64,000 nucleotides of DNA from Candidatus Nanopelagicales bacterium (GCA_018402075.1 JAGYJP010000007.1:8124-72123); one strand, 5' to 3'. Numbered from the stretch's first letter, positions 35,940 to 45,437 are shown. Numbers and translations are program-made. Notes: generated from the sequence alone by a model not told the origin.

Positions 35940-36596
35940 TTAACCCGCACGCTTTGCGGCAATGAGTTCCTTGGCGCGACGAACAGCGGTGGCGGCATCG
36001 GCTGCATAAGCATCGGCGCCACACACATCGGCGTATTCCTGAGTGACAGGTGCGCCACCCACCATGATGATCACCTTGTCGCGCAGACCTGCCTTTTCAA
36101 TTGCGTTGATATTTGCTTTGAACATGGGCATGGTGGTGGTGAGGAATGCCGACATGCCAACAATGTCTGGATTGTGTTCTTCAATTGCGGCAATGAATTT
36201 TTCCGGTGGTACCTGCACGCCAATATCGATCACCTGGAAGCCCGCACCCTCAAGCATGATGTTCACCAGGTTTTTACCAATATCGTGAACATCGCCTTTC
36301 ACTGTTCCCATGAGGAATGTGCCAATACTCTCCACGCCCTTTGCCACGAGAAGCGGGCGCAATACATCGAGTGCGCCGGACATGGCCCGACCGGCAATAA
36401 GCATTTCAGGAACGAAGTAGTCACCGCGCTCGAAGCGAGCACCCACTTCTTCCAATGAAGGAATGAGTGCATCGAACAGGATGGTCTCCGGTGTCATACC
36501 GATTTCCAAACCTTGGTTGGTCAACTCCAAAACTGCTGGAGCGTTGCCAATCATGGTTTCGTCATAAAGACCTTTGAGTACGTCGTCTGGTGTCAT
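35940..36596 (-). CDS. Corrinoid (B12-binding) methyl carrier protein
   Basis: A 218-residue protein with a helical cap domain (residues 1-85) and a Rossmann B12-binding domain carrying Asp102-x-His104-x-x-Gly (GDVHDIGKN), whose His replaces the lower axial ligand, plus VGMSAFLTTTMP and VGGAPVTQEYADVCGAD. It shuttles methyl groups from the MttB-type enzyme to the THF methyltransferase. The start overlaps the iclR stop by four bases. Size and domain order match MtbC/MttC/MtgC-type proteins. Confidence 0.94.
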   Translation of the reverse strand: MTPDDVLKGLYDETMIGNAPAVLELTNQGLEIGMTPETILFDALIPSLEEVGARFERGDYFVPEMLIAGRAMSGALDVLRPLLVAKGVESIGTFLMGTVKGDVHDIGKNLVNIMLEGAGFQVIDIGVQVPPEKFIAAIEEHNPDIVGMSAFLTTTMPMFKANINAIEKAGLRDKVIIMVGGAPVTQEYADVCGADAYAADAATAVRRAKELIAAKRAG

Positions 36597-37450
36597 GCGG
36601 CACCAACCCTTCTGCGAACCTGGGCGTCAACGGCCTCAGGTGAACTTTTTTTCCCGGAAATGGGGTTACTGTCGTGTGCATCTTGTTGTGCAATACCTGT
36701 AGCTGTACCGCTGAAGCCGAATTTCTCTGAGACTCGTGCGGTTTCTTCCAGTAGAAGCTGTGCGTATTGTTCGGTGACCTCACGGGTCATGCGCATGGTG
36801 GGTCCTGAAATAGACATGGCACCAATCATGTTCCCCGACTCTCGAAATATTGGTGCCGCAATCGCGATCAGCCCAATCTCGAGCTCGGAATCGGCAATCG
36901 CCCAACCACGTTCCCGGATGGTGACCAGTTGATTTTCCAGTTCGGCGCGGTTGGTGACCGACCGAGGTGTCAATCTGGTCAAACGCCCTTCGGGTAATTG
37001 GGCGCCATGGGCCAAGAAGGCTTTACCGAGGGCTGAGCAGTGCAGGGGCACTCGGGAGACTCCCCAATTCACGCCACCCATATGGAAAGTGCAGTCGATT
37101 TGACTGATTTGTTCGACTTCATGGCCCAACAGGACAGCAAGGTTGATTGTTTCCCCCGTGAGATCGTTGAGTGTTTGCATGGCAGATTGGGAAAACTCCA
37201 GCAGTTCGTCATTGGGGGCATGTGCATAAGCGAATCTGGTCAAGCCTGCACCGGGACGGATCAGTCCTTGCGGGGTGCGGGAAATAAGGGACGAGGCCTC
37301 CAGACTGGAGAGCAGCCGGGACACGGTGCTTTTGGCCAGGCCGCTGGATTCCTGGAGTTCACTAAATGTCAAAGCGGTGGCCGACTCCATGACCTGGGTC
37401 AATAAACCCAATGCCCGATCTACGGCCTGGGTACCCGTGGGACTCGACAT
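36593..37450 (-). CDS. IclR-family transcriptional regulator
   Basis: About 285 residues from the ATG at 37450, chosen because a full AAGGAGGTG site precedes it by a few bases; an upstream in-frame ATG at 37468 is less likely. The winged helix (LTFSELQESSGLAKSTVSRLLSSLEASSLI) is at about residues 28-57, followed by the IclR effector domain (RVPLHCSALGKAFLAH, RGWAIADSELEIGLIAIAAPI, GAMSISGP). It is the first gene of the corrinoid operon and divergent from the mttB-type gene, so it probably controls both directions from the intergenic region in response to a choline/betaine metabolite. Confidence 0.9.
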   Translation of the reverse strand: MSSPTGTQAVDRALGLLTQVMESATALTFSELQESSGLAKSTVSRLLSSLEASSLISRTPQGLIRPGAGLTRFAYAHAPNDELLEFSQSAMQTLNDLTGETINLAVLLGHEVEQISQIDCTFHMGGVNWGVSRVPLHCSALGKAFLAHGAQLPEGRLTRLTPRSVTNRAELENQLVTIRERGWAIADSELEIGLIAIAAPIFRESGNMIGAMSISGPTMRMTREVTEQYAQLLLEETARVSEKFGFSGTATGIAQQDAHDSNPISGKKSSPEAVDAQVRRRVGAA

Positions 37451-37469
37451 CCTCACCTCCTTGTTCACC

Positions 37470-37660
37470 GCCTAATCTCTACCTATACAGACATTTATAT
37501 TTCCGAAGAAGTTTATAAAAAGCGTCCACAACTGATCCACATTGTGAAACAGTAGTTCCATAACGGAGTGTAGGTCGGGGAAATCCCCGAGCGCAAGAGG
37601 TTCGGCCTAGTTTGACCTAAAAGAATTTTTCCCGGAAAGCCACGAATCACAAGGAGACCG
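37470..37660. promoter_or_regulatory. Divergent control region between iclR and the mttB-type gene
   Basis: About 200 bases with several palindromic elements: TCGGGG-AAAT-CCCCGA near 37576, TTTCC-C-GGAAA near 37630, and the weak pair TTCC-ATAAC-GGAG near 37556. IclR proteins usually bind short palindromes of the TTCC...GGAA kind, so the last two are the better operator candidates. The AAGGAG at about 37650 is the ribosome site of the mttB-type gene. Assignment rests on position and symmetry. Confidence 0.45.
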
Positions 37661-39100
37661 ATGTTCACCAACTCAATGCCTCGCTATGAAATCCTCTCCC
37701 CCGAAGCCATGGCAACCCTTGACCGAGGCTGGCGCCGAATAGTGAGCGAGCTCGGAATTGAGTTTGCTAAGCCCGAAGCTGTCGAGTTGTTTAAAGCGGC
37801 CGGTCAGCGGGTCGATGGCGAAAAGGTCTACTTTGACCCCGAGTTCGTTCTGGAATTGGTGGCCAAAGCTCCGAGTGAGTTCAACATGCAGGCGCGCAAT
37901 CACGACAACGATGTGGTGATCGGTGGTGACAACATGGTGTTCTCCAGTGTTTACGGACCACCCTTCTTCCGTCGTGGCGATGAACGCCGAGAAGGATCCC
38001 TTGATGATTTCCGAGACTTTGCCAAGTTGGCCCAGTCGTTCAAGGCAATGGACAGTGTTGGTGGAGTCGTGGTGGAGCCTGGCGATGCAGCCATGGACTC
38101 ACGCCACCTCGACATGATGTTTGCCGCGCTCACATTGACCGACAAAATTGTGATGGGCAATGTGGTCAGTGAAGTTAATGCAAAAGACACCCTCGCCATG
38201 GGTGAGATTGTTTTCGGCAGTCGCGCAGCGATCGAAGAAACACCGTTCTGCATTAATTTGATCAACTGCAACTCACCATTGCGCTGGGACGATCGTATGC
38301 TCGATTCCCTGATGGAATATGCGCGCGCGGGGCAGCCCGTTGTCACGACCCCGTTCCTGTTGATGGGTGCCATGTCACCGGTGTCCATTCCGGCAGCACT
38401 TGCCCAACAAATCGCTGAAGCACTCACCGGTATTGCCTTGGCTCAATTGGTTCGACCCGGAACACCTGTCGTGTTTGGTTCGTTCCTTTCCAATATCGAC
38501 ATGCAGTCAGGGTCACCACAGTTCGGCACACCTGAATCTGGAATCGGATTGTTGGCCACAGGACAAATTGCTCGCCACTTTGACCTACCCTTCCGCGGTG
38601 GTGGCGGCCTGAACTCCTCGCAGCTACCCGATGCCCAAGCTGCCTATGAAGCCATGATGACCATGATGCCTACCTTCCTTGCGGGCACAAACTTTGTGAT
38701 GCACACCGCCGGCTGGCTAGAAGGTGGACTTGTCTCCAGCATCGAAAAGTACGTCATTGATATGCAGATTCTTGAGTCACTGCAACATGAATTCACACCC
38801 ATCCACTTTGACGACGAAGCTCTCGCCTTCGGCGCACACGAAGAAGTCGGCCATGCAGGTCACTTCCTCGGAGCCATGCACACCATGGAGCGCTTCCGCG
38901 ATTGCTTCTACCGCCCATTCCTCTCCAGTTCCGATAACTTCGAGCGCTGGACACGCAATGGGGCAAAGGACACCGCAACCCGAGCTGGTGAAATTGCCGA
39001 AAAAACCCTCGAGGAATACGTCAAGCCGCCCATGGATGAATCAGTGGAAGCAGCCCTTCTGGATTACGTCAACCGTCGCAGGACCGAACTCGGAGATTAA
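37661..39100 (+). CDS. MttB/MtgB-family amine:corrinoid methyltransferase (non-pyrrolysine)
   Basis: A 479-residue TIM-barrel protein of the MttB superfamily (ILSPEAMATLDRGWRRIVSELGIEF; VFSSVYGPPFFRR; GSPQFGTPESGIG; HEEVGHAGHFLGAMHTMERFR). There is no in-frame TAG, so it belongs to the non-pyrrolysine branch that includes glycine betaine methyltransferase MtgB. It would move one methyl from a quaternary amine to the corrinoid protein. The choline dehydrogenase gene follows after 3 bases and betaine aldehyde dehydrogenase and ProVWX after that, which favours glycine betaine as substrate; carnitine or proline betaine are alternatives. Confidence 0.88.
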   Translation: MFTNSMPRYEILSPEAMATLDRGWRRIVSELGIEFAKPEAVELFKAAGQRVDGEKVYFDPEFVLELVAKAPSEFNMQARNHDNDVVIGGDNMVFSSVYGPPFFRRGDERREGSLDDFRDFAKLAQSFKAMDSVGGVVVEPGDAAMDSRHLDMMFAALTLTDKIVMGNVVSEVNAKDTLAMGEIVFGSRAAIEETPFCINLINCNSPLRWDDRMLDSLMEYARAGQPVVTTPFLLMGAMSPVSIPAALAQQIAEALTGIALAQLVRPGTPVVFGSFLSNIDMQSGSPQFGTPESGIGLLATGQIARHFDLPFRGGGGLNSSQLPDAQAAYEAMMTMMPTFLAGTNFVMHTAGWLEGGLVSSIEKYVIDMQILESLQHEFTPIHFDDEALAFGAHEEVGHAGHFLGAMHTMERFRDCFYRPFLSSSDNFERWTRNGAKDTATRAGEIAEKTLEEYVKPPMDESVEAALLDYVNRRRTELGD

Positions 39101-39103
39101 TAG

Positions 39104-40759
39104 ATGTCGAACAAGGTTTACGACTACATCATTGTTGGCGGCGGATCGGCCGGTTCAGCAATGGCCAACAGGCTCAGTGAAGATTCTTCCAAGAGTGTCC
39201 TCGTCCTTGAAGCGGGGCGCAAAGACTCCTGGTGGGATGTTTACATTCACATGCCGGCAGCGTTGACCTTCCCAATTGGCAATAAATATTACGACTGGAT
39301 GTACTCCACCGAGCCCGAACCATTTATGAACAATAGGCGGGTCACTGCGGGTCGCGGCAAAATACTCGGTGGTTCCAGCAGTATCAATGGCATGATTTTT
39401 CAGCGTGGCAATCCCTTGGATTATGAAAAATGGGCACAGGAACCCGGAATGCAGAACTGGGACTACGCCCACTGCCTGCCGTATTTCAAAAAAATGGAAA
39501 CCGCGAATGGCCGCGACAGTGAATGGCGTGGCACTACCGGCCCGCTGGAAGTCAACCGCGGCAAGGTGAAGAACCCGTTGTTTGGAGCGTTCTTCAGCGC
39601 AGCACAACAAGCCGGTTACCCACTCACCGAAGATGTAAACGGGTATCAGCAGGAGGGGTTCGCACCATTTGACGGCAGTGTTCGTCGCGGGCTGCGGGTT
39701 TCTGCTTCGACCGCGTATCTGCGTCCGGTCAAGAGCCGACCCAATCTCACCATTAAAACCAGGTCACTTGCCACGAAAATTCTGTTCGAGGGCAAGAAGG
39801 CCGTGGGAGTGGAAGTACTTCACCGGGGCAAAAAGAAGGTCACCTATAAATGCAAAGAAGTAATCCTCTGCGGCGGTGCCATTAATTCACCGCAGTTACT
39901 GCAGCTTTCCGGGATCGGGGACTCCGAGCACCTCACGAGCGTGGGTATTGAACCAGTTCATCATCTGCCTGGAGTGGGACAGAACCTTCAGGACCACCTC
40001 GAGGTGTATGTCCAGCACTCCTGTAAGCAACCGGTATCGCTGAATCCAAACCTGGCATTCTGGAAGCGACCATTTATTGGTGCTGCTTGGCTGTTTTTCC
40101 GTAAGGGACCGGGGTCATCGAATCACTTCGAGGGCGGCGGTTTTGCAAGATCTAATGAGAACGTGGATTACCCCAACCTGATGTTCCACTTTCTGCCCAT
40201 TGCGGTGCGCTATGACGGCACCGCCCCCGAAGGCGGGCACGGCTATCAGGTTCATATTGGACCCATGTACTCGAATTCGCGCGGAAGCATAAAGATTAAG
40301 AGCGCGGATCCCACAGAAGCACCCGCGATCCTATTCAATTACCTGTCCACTCCCGAGGATGAACAGGAATGGGTAGAAGCAATAGAAGTTTCCCGCAATA
40401 TTTTGAGTCAATCCGCCTTTGAGCCTTACTCGGACGGGGAAATCTCCCCTGGGGCGAGTGTGCGAACTCGAGAAGAAATTCTGGAATGGGTCAAAAAGGA
40501 CGGTGAAACCGCCTACCATCCATCCTGCACCTGCAAAATGGGAATCGATGACATGTCGGTCGTTCACCCAGACACCATGAAGGTGCATGGAGTGGAGGGA
40601 GTTCGTGTCGTCGATGCATCGGTTATGCCGGTAGTGACGAATGCGAATATTTATGCCCCCACCATGATGATCGCCGAGAAAGCAGCGGACCTTATTAAAG
40701 GTAACAATCCGCTCCCACCTGAGTCAATCCCCTTCTATCGGCACAAAAAGTCTCAATAA
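39104..40759 (+). CDS. betA: Choline dehydrogenase (GMC oxidoreductase)
   Basis: A 551-residue GMC-family flavoprotein: FAD motif [20 protein letters not shown] at the N-terminus, the GMC signature [20 protein letters not shown], a second signature around [16 protein letters not shown], and the catalytic His in [10 protein letters not shown]. It should oxidise choline to betaine aldehyde, passing electrons to the respiratory chain. It begins 3 bases after the mttB-type stop. Other alcohol substrates cannot be excluded from sequence, but betB next door supports choline. Confidence 0.88.
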   Translation: MSNKVYDYIIVGGGSAGSAMANRLSEDSSKSVLVLEAGRKDSWWDVYIHMPAALTFPIGNKYYDWMYSTEPEPFMNNRRVTAGRGKILGGSSSINGMIFQRGNPLDYEKWAQEPGMQNWDYAHCLPYFKKMETANGRDSEWRGTTGPLEVNRGKVKNPLFGAFFSAAQQAGYPLTEDVNGYQQEGFAPFDGSVRRGLRVSASTAYLRPVKSRPNLTIKTRSLATKILFEGKKAVGVEVLHRGKKKVTYKCKEVILCGGAINSPQLLQLSGIGDSEHLTSVGIEPVHHLPGVGQNLQDHLEVYVQHSCKQPVSLNPNLAFWKRPFIGAAWLFFRKGPGSSNHFEGGGFARSNENVDYPNLMFHFLPIAVRYDGTAPEGGHGYQVHIGPMYSNSRGSIKIKSADPTEAPAILFNYLSTPEDEQEWVEAIEVSRNILSQSAFEPYSDGEISPGASVRTREEILEWVKKDGETAYHPSCTCKMGIDDMSVVHPDTMKVHGVEGVRVVDASVMPVVTNANIYAPTMMIAEKAADLIKGNNPLPPESIPFYRHKKSQ

Positions 40760-40799
40760 TTGTCGGGGGCACGGGAATTACACGAAACACAGTTGACTA

Positions 40800-40832
40800 G
40801 GTAACTGACTGGGTAACTGACTGGGTAACACC
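40800..40832. repeat. 12-base tandem repeats in the betA-betB gap
   Basis: GGTAACTGACTG occurs at 40800-40811 and 40812-40823, then a partial copy GGTAACACC, about 20 bases before the betB start. It may be a regulator site, a slippage product or both. The 93-base gap otherwise holds only the betB ribosome site (GAAGGAAGTGAG). Confidence 0.55.
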
Positions 40833-40852
40833 TCGAAGGAAGTGAGAAAGTC

Positions 40853-42316
40853 GTGAGTGAACTGCACATCAACGGCGCTTGGGTTGGCGCTAAGGGTGGG
40901 GCAGTTCGCGAGATTCACTGTCCGGCCGACTTATCTCTGGTTGCAACCGTCGATGAAGCTGATGAGGCCGATGCCCTCTTGGCCATTGCGGCAGCCCGAG
41001 CGGCATTCGACAGCGGCTGGTGGAAAACCACCTCGGTCATTGAGCGCGGCCAGATCCTGGAGCGCACCGCACAATTAATGGAAGACCGCCTCGAAGACTT
41101 CGCTCGAGCTGAATCCCTCGACACGGGCAAAAGGATTGTCGAAGCGCGGTACGACATTGCCGACTCCATTCGCTGTATACGCTATTTCTCCCAACTCGGG
41201 CCCACCTTCTCCGGTCGCAAGGTCGATACCGGAGTTGCCACTATTGAATCCCGTGTGCAGTACGAACCCGTTGGTGTTGCCGTCCTGATCACACCGTGGA
41301 ATTACCCGCTCCTCCAAGCATCCTGGAAAGTTGCTCCTGCCATCGCAGCTGGCTGCACATTCATTCTCAAACCCAGCGAACTCACACCCAGTACCTCCAT
41401 CATGTTCATGCAAGCCCTCGCAGACGCTGGTTTACCCAAGGGCGTAGGTAATCTGATTCTTGGTGCTGGATCTGCGATCGGCGACACCCTCACCTCCAGC
41501 CCCGATGTTGACATGGTCTCCTTCACCGGCGGCCTAGAAACAGGTAAGCGGGTCATGATTAGTGCCGCCGGAACAATGAAAAAGATTGCCCTCGAACTCG
41601 GCGGGAAAAATCCCAATGTAGTTTTCGCCGATGCAAATATGGATGCAGCACTCGACAACGCCCTCACCGCGATCTTCTTGCACTCGGGCCAAGTGTGTTC
41701 CGCTGGATCCCGACTGATCATCGAAGAATCGATTCACAATACTTTTGTCGAACAACTTGTTGCTCGTGCCAAAGAAATACGCTTGGGCGGCCCATTCGAC
41801 GAGAATGCTGAAACGGGTGCGCTGATCAGTGCCCAACATCGCGACAAGGTGCACGCATTTGTTACGGCAGGTATTGCAGAGGGTGCCACCCTGCTGATCG
41901 GCGGTCAACCCGCTGATGGCCCCGGCTACTTTTATCCGCCCACTATTTTGGATGATTGCACCACCAACATGCGCTGTGTTCAAGACGAATCATTTGGTCC
42001 CGTCTTGACCATTGAAACTTTCACCACCGAAGAACAAGCCGTTTCCTTGGCCAATGACACCTACTACGGTCTTGCCGGCGCGGTGTGGACCCAAGACGCA
42101 GGCAAAGCACAGCGCGTTGCGAATGCACTTCGCCACGGAACCGTGTGGATCAACGATTTCCATCCTTATGTGCCACAAGCCGAATGGGGTGGGTTCAAGC
42201 AGTCCGGTATTGGTCGCGAACTCGGCCCCAATGGACTCCTCGAATACCTCGAAGCCAAACACGTGTATCAGAACACCGACCCGGCACCATCAGGTTGGTT
42301 TAGCTCAGCCACATAA
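40853..42316 (+). CDS. betB: Betaine aldehyde dehydrogenase
   Basis: A 487-residue NAD(P)-dependent aldehyde dehydrogenase: VLITPWNYPLLQASWKVAPA, catalytic Glu in ALELGGKNPNVVF, catalytic Cys in HSGQVCSAGSRL, and the C-terminal FKQSGIGRELG. With choline dehydrogenase immediately upstream, betaine aldehyde is the expected substrate, giving glycine betaine and NADH. It uses a GTG start after GGAAGTGAG. Sequence alone does not exclude other aldehydes. Confidence 0.9.
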   Translation: MSELHINGAWVGAKGGAVREIHCPADLSLVATVDEADEADALLAIAAARAAFDSGWWKTTSVIERGQILERTAQLMEDRLEDFARAESLDTGKRIVEARYDIADSIRCIRYFSQLGPTFSGRKVDTGVATIESRVQYEPVGVAVLITPWNYPLLQASWKVAPAIAAGCTFILKPSELTPSTSIMFMQALADAGLPKGVGNLILGAGSAIGDTLTSSPDVDMVSFTGGLETGKRVMISAAGTMKKIALELGGKNPNVVFADANMDAALDNALTAIFLHSGQVCSAGSRLIIEESIHNTFVEQLVARAKEIRLGGPFDENAETGALISAQHRDKVHAFVTAGIAEGATLLIGGQPADGPGYFYPPTILDDCTTNMRCVQDESFGPVLTIETFTTEEQAVSLANDTYYGLAGAVWTQDAGKAQRVANALRHGTVWINDFHPYVPQAEWGGFKQSGIGRELGPNGLLEYLEAKHVYQNTDPAPSGWFSSAT

Positions 42317-42327
42317 AAGGAGTGACC

Positions 42328-43443
42328 ATGACGATCACGACAGATAACACAAACGCAGATAACACAAACGCGGATAACACAAACGCGGATAAAGGTATGG
42401 GCGAACAAGAACCTGCTATTTCAGTGCGCAATCTGTGGAAGATTTTCGGGCCCACTCCCAATGCAATTGTCGGTACTCCTTATGCCGAAATGTCACGGCC
42501 CGAACTTCTCGAGGAAACCGGGTGTGTTGCCGCCGTACATGACGTCTCCTTCGATGTCGCTGATGGTGAAGTCTTTGTCGTCATGGGACTGTCTGGTTCC
42601 GGTAAGTCCACCCTCGTGCGCTGTCTGACCCGCCTAATTGAACCGACATCCGGCCAGGTGCTTATTGAGGGTGAAGACATTCTCGCGGCGTCCGGATCGC
42701 GTTTGCGTCAATTACGCCGAACAAAATTCTCCATGGTGTTTCAGCACTTCGGACTTCTCCCACACCGCTCGATCATTGACAACATCTCTTATTCATTGGA
42801 AGTCAATGGTGTGAAAAAAGACAAGCGTCATGCCCGAGCCAATGAAGTGATTGAGCTCGTTGGACTCACCGGGTATGCCAACCACTATCCCGAGCAACTT
42901 TCTGGCGGTATGCAGCAACGGGTCGGCCTTGCCCGAGCGCTTGCGGTCAACCCAGAAGTCATGTTCCTCGACGAACCATTTAGTGCACTTGACCCGCTTA
43001 TTCGGCGCGATATGCAAAATGAAATTGTTCGCCTCCACCACGATCTCAACACCACCATGGTGTTCATTACCCACGACCTCGCCGAAGCAATGCGCATTGG
43101 CGATCGCATCGCAATCATGCGCGACGGCGCCATGGTCCAGATCGGGACACCCACCGAGTTGGTGCTCAACCCTGCAGACGATTACGTTGCCGACTTCACC
43201 AACGATATTCCCAAATCCCATGTCTTGTGTGTGGGCGATATCGCTCGCCCACTCGGTGATCGCACAGCAAGTTCCACTCAACCCATTGAATCCCATGTCA
43301 TTGTCCGTTCGGTCCTGCATCGAATCATGAGCGAACCAGACCCGATCAATGTGGTGACAAATGGACAGATCACAGCTGTTGTCGGTCGCGATGAACTTGT
43401 TACCGTTTTCGCCGAAGATGTTAAAGAGGAACTCACGGCATGA
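42328..43443 (+). CDS. proV: Glycine betaine/choline ABC transporter ATP-binding protein
   Basis: About 371 residues from the ATG at 42328 (AAAAGGAG five bases upstream; an in-frame GTG at 42322 lies in that site). Walker A is GLSGSGKST, the signature LSGGMQQRVGLARAL, Walker B VMFLDEPFSALD and the switch His ITHD. The N-terminus has the LWKIFG insertion typical of QAT-family ProV/OpuAA. A 15-base repeat encodes Asp-Asn-Thr-Asn-Ala three times near residues 6-20. It powers uptake by the fused permease that follows in a 4-base overlap. Confidence 0.93.
   Translation: MTITTDNTNADNTNADNTNADKGMGEQEPAISVRNLWKIFGPTPNAIVGTPYAEMSRPELLEETGCVAAVHDVSFDVADGEVFVVMGLSGSGKSTLVRCLTRLIEPTSGQVLIEGEDILAASGSRLRQLRRTKFSMVFQHFGLLPHRSIIDNISYSLEVNGVKKDKRHARANEVIELVGLTGYANHYPEQLSGGMQQRVGLARALAVNPEVMFLDEPFSALDPLIRRDMQNEIVRLHHDLNTTMVFITHDLAEAMRIGDRIAIMRDGAMVQIGTPTELVLNPADDYVADFTNDIPKSHVLCVGDIARPLGDRTASSTQPIESHVIVRSVLHRIMSEPDPINVVTNGQITAVVGRDELVTVFAEDVKEELTA
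42343..42387 (+). repeat. Coding 15-base tandem repeat in proV
   Basis: Three near-identical copies of GATAACACAAACGCA (42343-42357, 42358-42372, 42373-42387) encode DNTNA repeats before the conserved ABC domain. Because the unit is a multiple of three, copy number can change without breaking the frame. Confidence 0.85.
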
Positions 43444-45395
43444 AAGCGTGGGTTGACACACATGTCCCGGAATTTTTCCGGCGAAAATGGGTTTTGGTCG
43501 TTGGTCTTCTCATTGCTTGGTTCGCTATCGCCCGGTTTTTCCGAGGTGTGCACACCCTCGATCTTCCTAACGCTCAAGACACACCCACCACCGCTTTTCT
43601 CGGCGACATGGCCGCAGGTATTCGGGCCGCAAGGGCCGAGAATCCCATATTCGTGTACGCGGTCAACCCGTTCCGCCAAGGAATTGAGAGTTTTATTGAC
43701 GTTATCCGGGTTACCATCTCGGAGCCTGCTTCAGGCGCCATCATTCCCATGATTGGTTGGTTCGGGGTCGTGGCACTGATCGGTTTCATTGTGTTTGCCA
43801 CATCCAATTGGCGTACCTCACTACTTTCCATGGCACTGGTCCTTGGCTGCGGCATTCTCGGCATGTGGACGTATTCCATGGACACACTGGCTTTGACTCT
43901 TGGCGCAGTGATTCTGTCGCTTGCTATTGCCTTACCCATTGGTGTGTGGGCCGGCTTAAATGACAAAGTCATGAAAGCGGTTCGCCCAATTCTTGATCTG
44001 GCTCAGATCACACCAACGCTGGTGTACCTCGCCCCACTCGCATTGGTCTTCCTTATCGGTGTTGCCGCAGCCACGATCGCCACCATGATCTACAGCATCC
44101 CTATTGGGATCCGCATCACGGCTCACGCAATTCGCAGCCTGCACAACGGGCCCCTCGAAGCCGCTGAGTCAATGGGTTCCACCCGGTGGCAAAAATTGAT
44201 TAAAGTTCAACTCCCCATGGCCAAACGCACAATTATTTTGGGTGTGAACCAAACCACGCTGGCGGCACTGTCTTTCGTCATCATTGCCGCATTAATTGGC
44301 GCTCCCGGACTAGGGGATCCAATTGTGGCAGCGCTGTCCATTCGCAGTATCGGCGACGGCGTCACCGCCGGAGTAGCCGTGGTGCTCCTCGCCATCATGC
44401 TGGACAGGGCAACCACGGCCGCTGTCGCGAAAAGTAATCAGATTCCTCTGACCGGTCAGCCGCTCCTGCACCGGCGGATCGCTCTAATTACCGCGGGTAT
44501 CGCCACCATCGTGGCGATCATGGTGTCCCGCCAGCAACTGTGGGCCGCGGTCTTCCCCGATTCCCTGAACTTCAATGACGCGCTCGGCGGCGGAGCAGAC
44601 TCCTTCACCGAGTGGTTCACCAGCACCTTCTACTTCTTCACCACCACCTTCAATCAAATCTTCACCATTTATATTCTGAATCCCATTGAATATGTACTCG
44701 CAGATTCCCCGTGGTATCTGACGGTGATCATGATCTCCGTGCTCGCCGCAATCATCGGAGGGCGCGGGGTCGCAATCCTGTCAGCAGTTCTTCTACTTCT
44801 CATCGTGTGGATTGGATTGTGGAATGACACCATGATTACCCTCACCCAAGTTCTCATGGCAACAGCAATCGTGATGCTGATCGGTGTGGTCCTCGGTGTC
44901 GCCGCCGGCAGAAGCCCCAAAATTGAGCGCGTGCTCAAACCATTCCTCGATGCCGGGCAAACCCTGCCTGCATTCGTGTATTTGGTTCCAGTCCTTGCGT
45001 TATTCGGCCCCACTCGATTTGCCGCGATTGTCTGTGGCGTGTTTTATGCAACGCCTGTTGTGGTGCGCATTGTGGCTGATGGTGTTCGTGGGGTTCCCAA
45101 AGAAATGGTGGAGGCTGCAATCGCTTCTGGATCCAGCACGACTCAAGTTGTTACTAAAGTGCAACTTCCCGCCTCAAAAAGGTCCCTACTTTTGGGCGCG
45201 AATCAGGGTTTAATCTTTGTATTGGCTGTAATTGTCATTGGCGGACTTGTCGGTGCGGGTGGTCTCGGCTACCTGGTTCTGCAAGGAGCATCCAAACCAG
45301 AACTCCAAGGAAAGGGATTGGCCGCAGGTCTGGCCATCGTTCTCCTTGGGATTGTTATGGACCGGATCGCACACTCGAGTGCGAAACGGAGTTAG
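43440..45395 (+). CDS. proW: Glycine betaine ABC permease, tandem fusion of two ProW domains
   Basis: A 651-residue membrane protein with two BPD_transp_1 permease domains. Each half has its own coupling-loop motif: EAAESMGSTRWQKLIKVQLPMAKRTIILGVNQT near residues 240-270 and EAAIASGSSTTQVVTKVQLPASKRSLLLGANQG near 560-590. Each half is preceded by its own set of helices and periplasmic loops, so one polypeptide can replace the usual ProW homodimer. It overlaps proV by four bases and is followed by proX after 42 bases. Confidence 0.92.
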   Translation: MKAWVDTHVPEFFRRKWVLVVGLLIAWFAIARFFRGVHTLDLPNAQDTPTTAFLGDMAAGIRAARAENPIFVYAVNPFRQGIESFIDVIRVTISEPASGAIIPMIGWFGVVALIGFIVFATSNWRTSLLSMALVLGCGILGMWTYSMDTLALTLGAVILSLAIALPIGVWAGLNDKVMKAVRPILDLAQITPTLVYLAPLALVFLIGVAAATIATMIYSIPIGIRITAHAIRSLHNGPLEAAESMGSTRWQKLIKVQLPMAKRTIILGVNQTTLAALSFVIIAALIGAPGLGDPIVAALSIRSIGDGVTAGVAVVLLAIMLDRATTAAVAKSNQIPLTGQPLLHRRIALITAGIATIVAIMVSRQQLWAAVFPDSLNFNDALGGGADSFTEWFTSTFYFFTTTFNQIFTIYILNPIEYVLADSPWYLTVIMISVLAAIIGGRGVAILSAVLLLLIVWIGLWNDTMITLTQVLMATAIVMLIGVVLGVAAGRSPKIERVLKPFLDAGQTLPAFVYLVPVLALFGPTRFAAIVCGVFYATPVVVRIVADGVRGVPKEMVEAAIASGSSTTQVVTKVQLPASKRSLLLGANQGLIFVLAVIVIGGLVGAGGLGYLVLQGASKPELQGKGLAAGLAIVLLGIVMDRIAHSSAKRS

Positions 45396-45437
45396 GCGTC
45401 TGCCCAAGGCGGGTGGCACGGAAAGAAGGGGAAGAGA

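Noticed and set aside
37661..39100. Pyrrolysine-containing MttB
   Set aside because: The frame has no internal TAG, and no pylTSBCD genes are visible; it belongs to the non-pyrrolysine branch.
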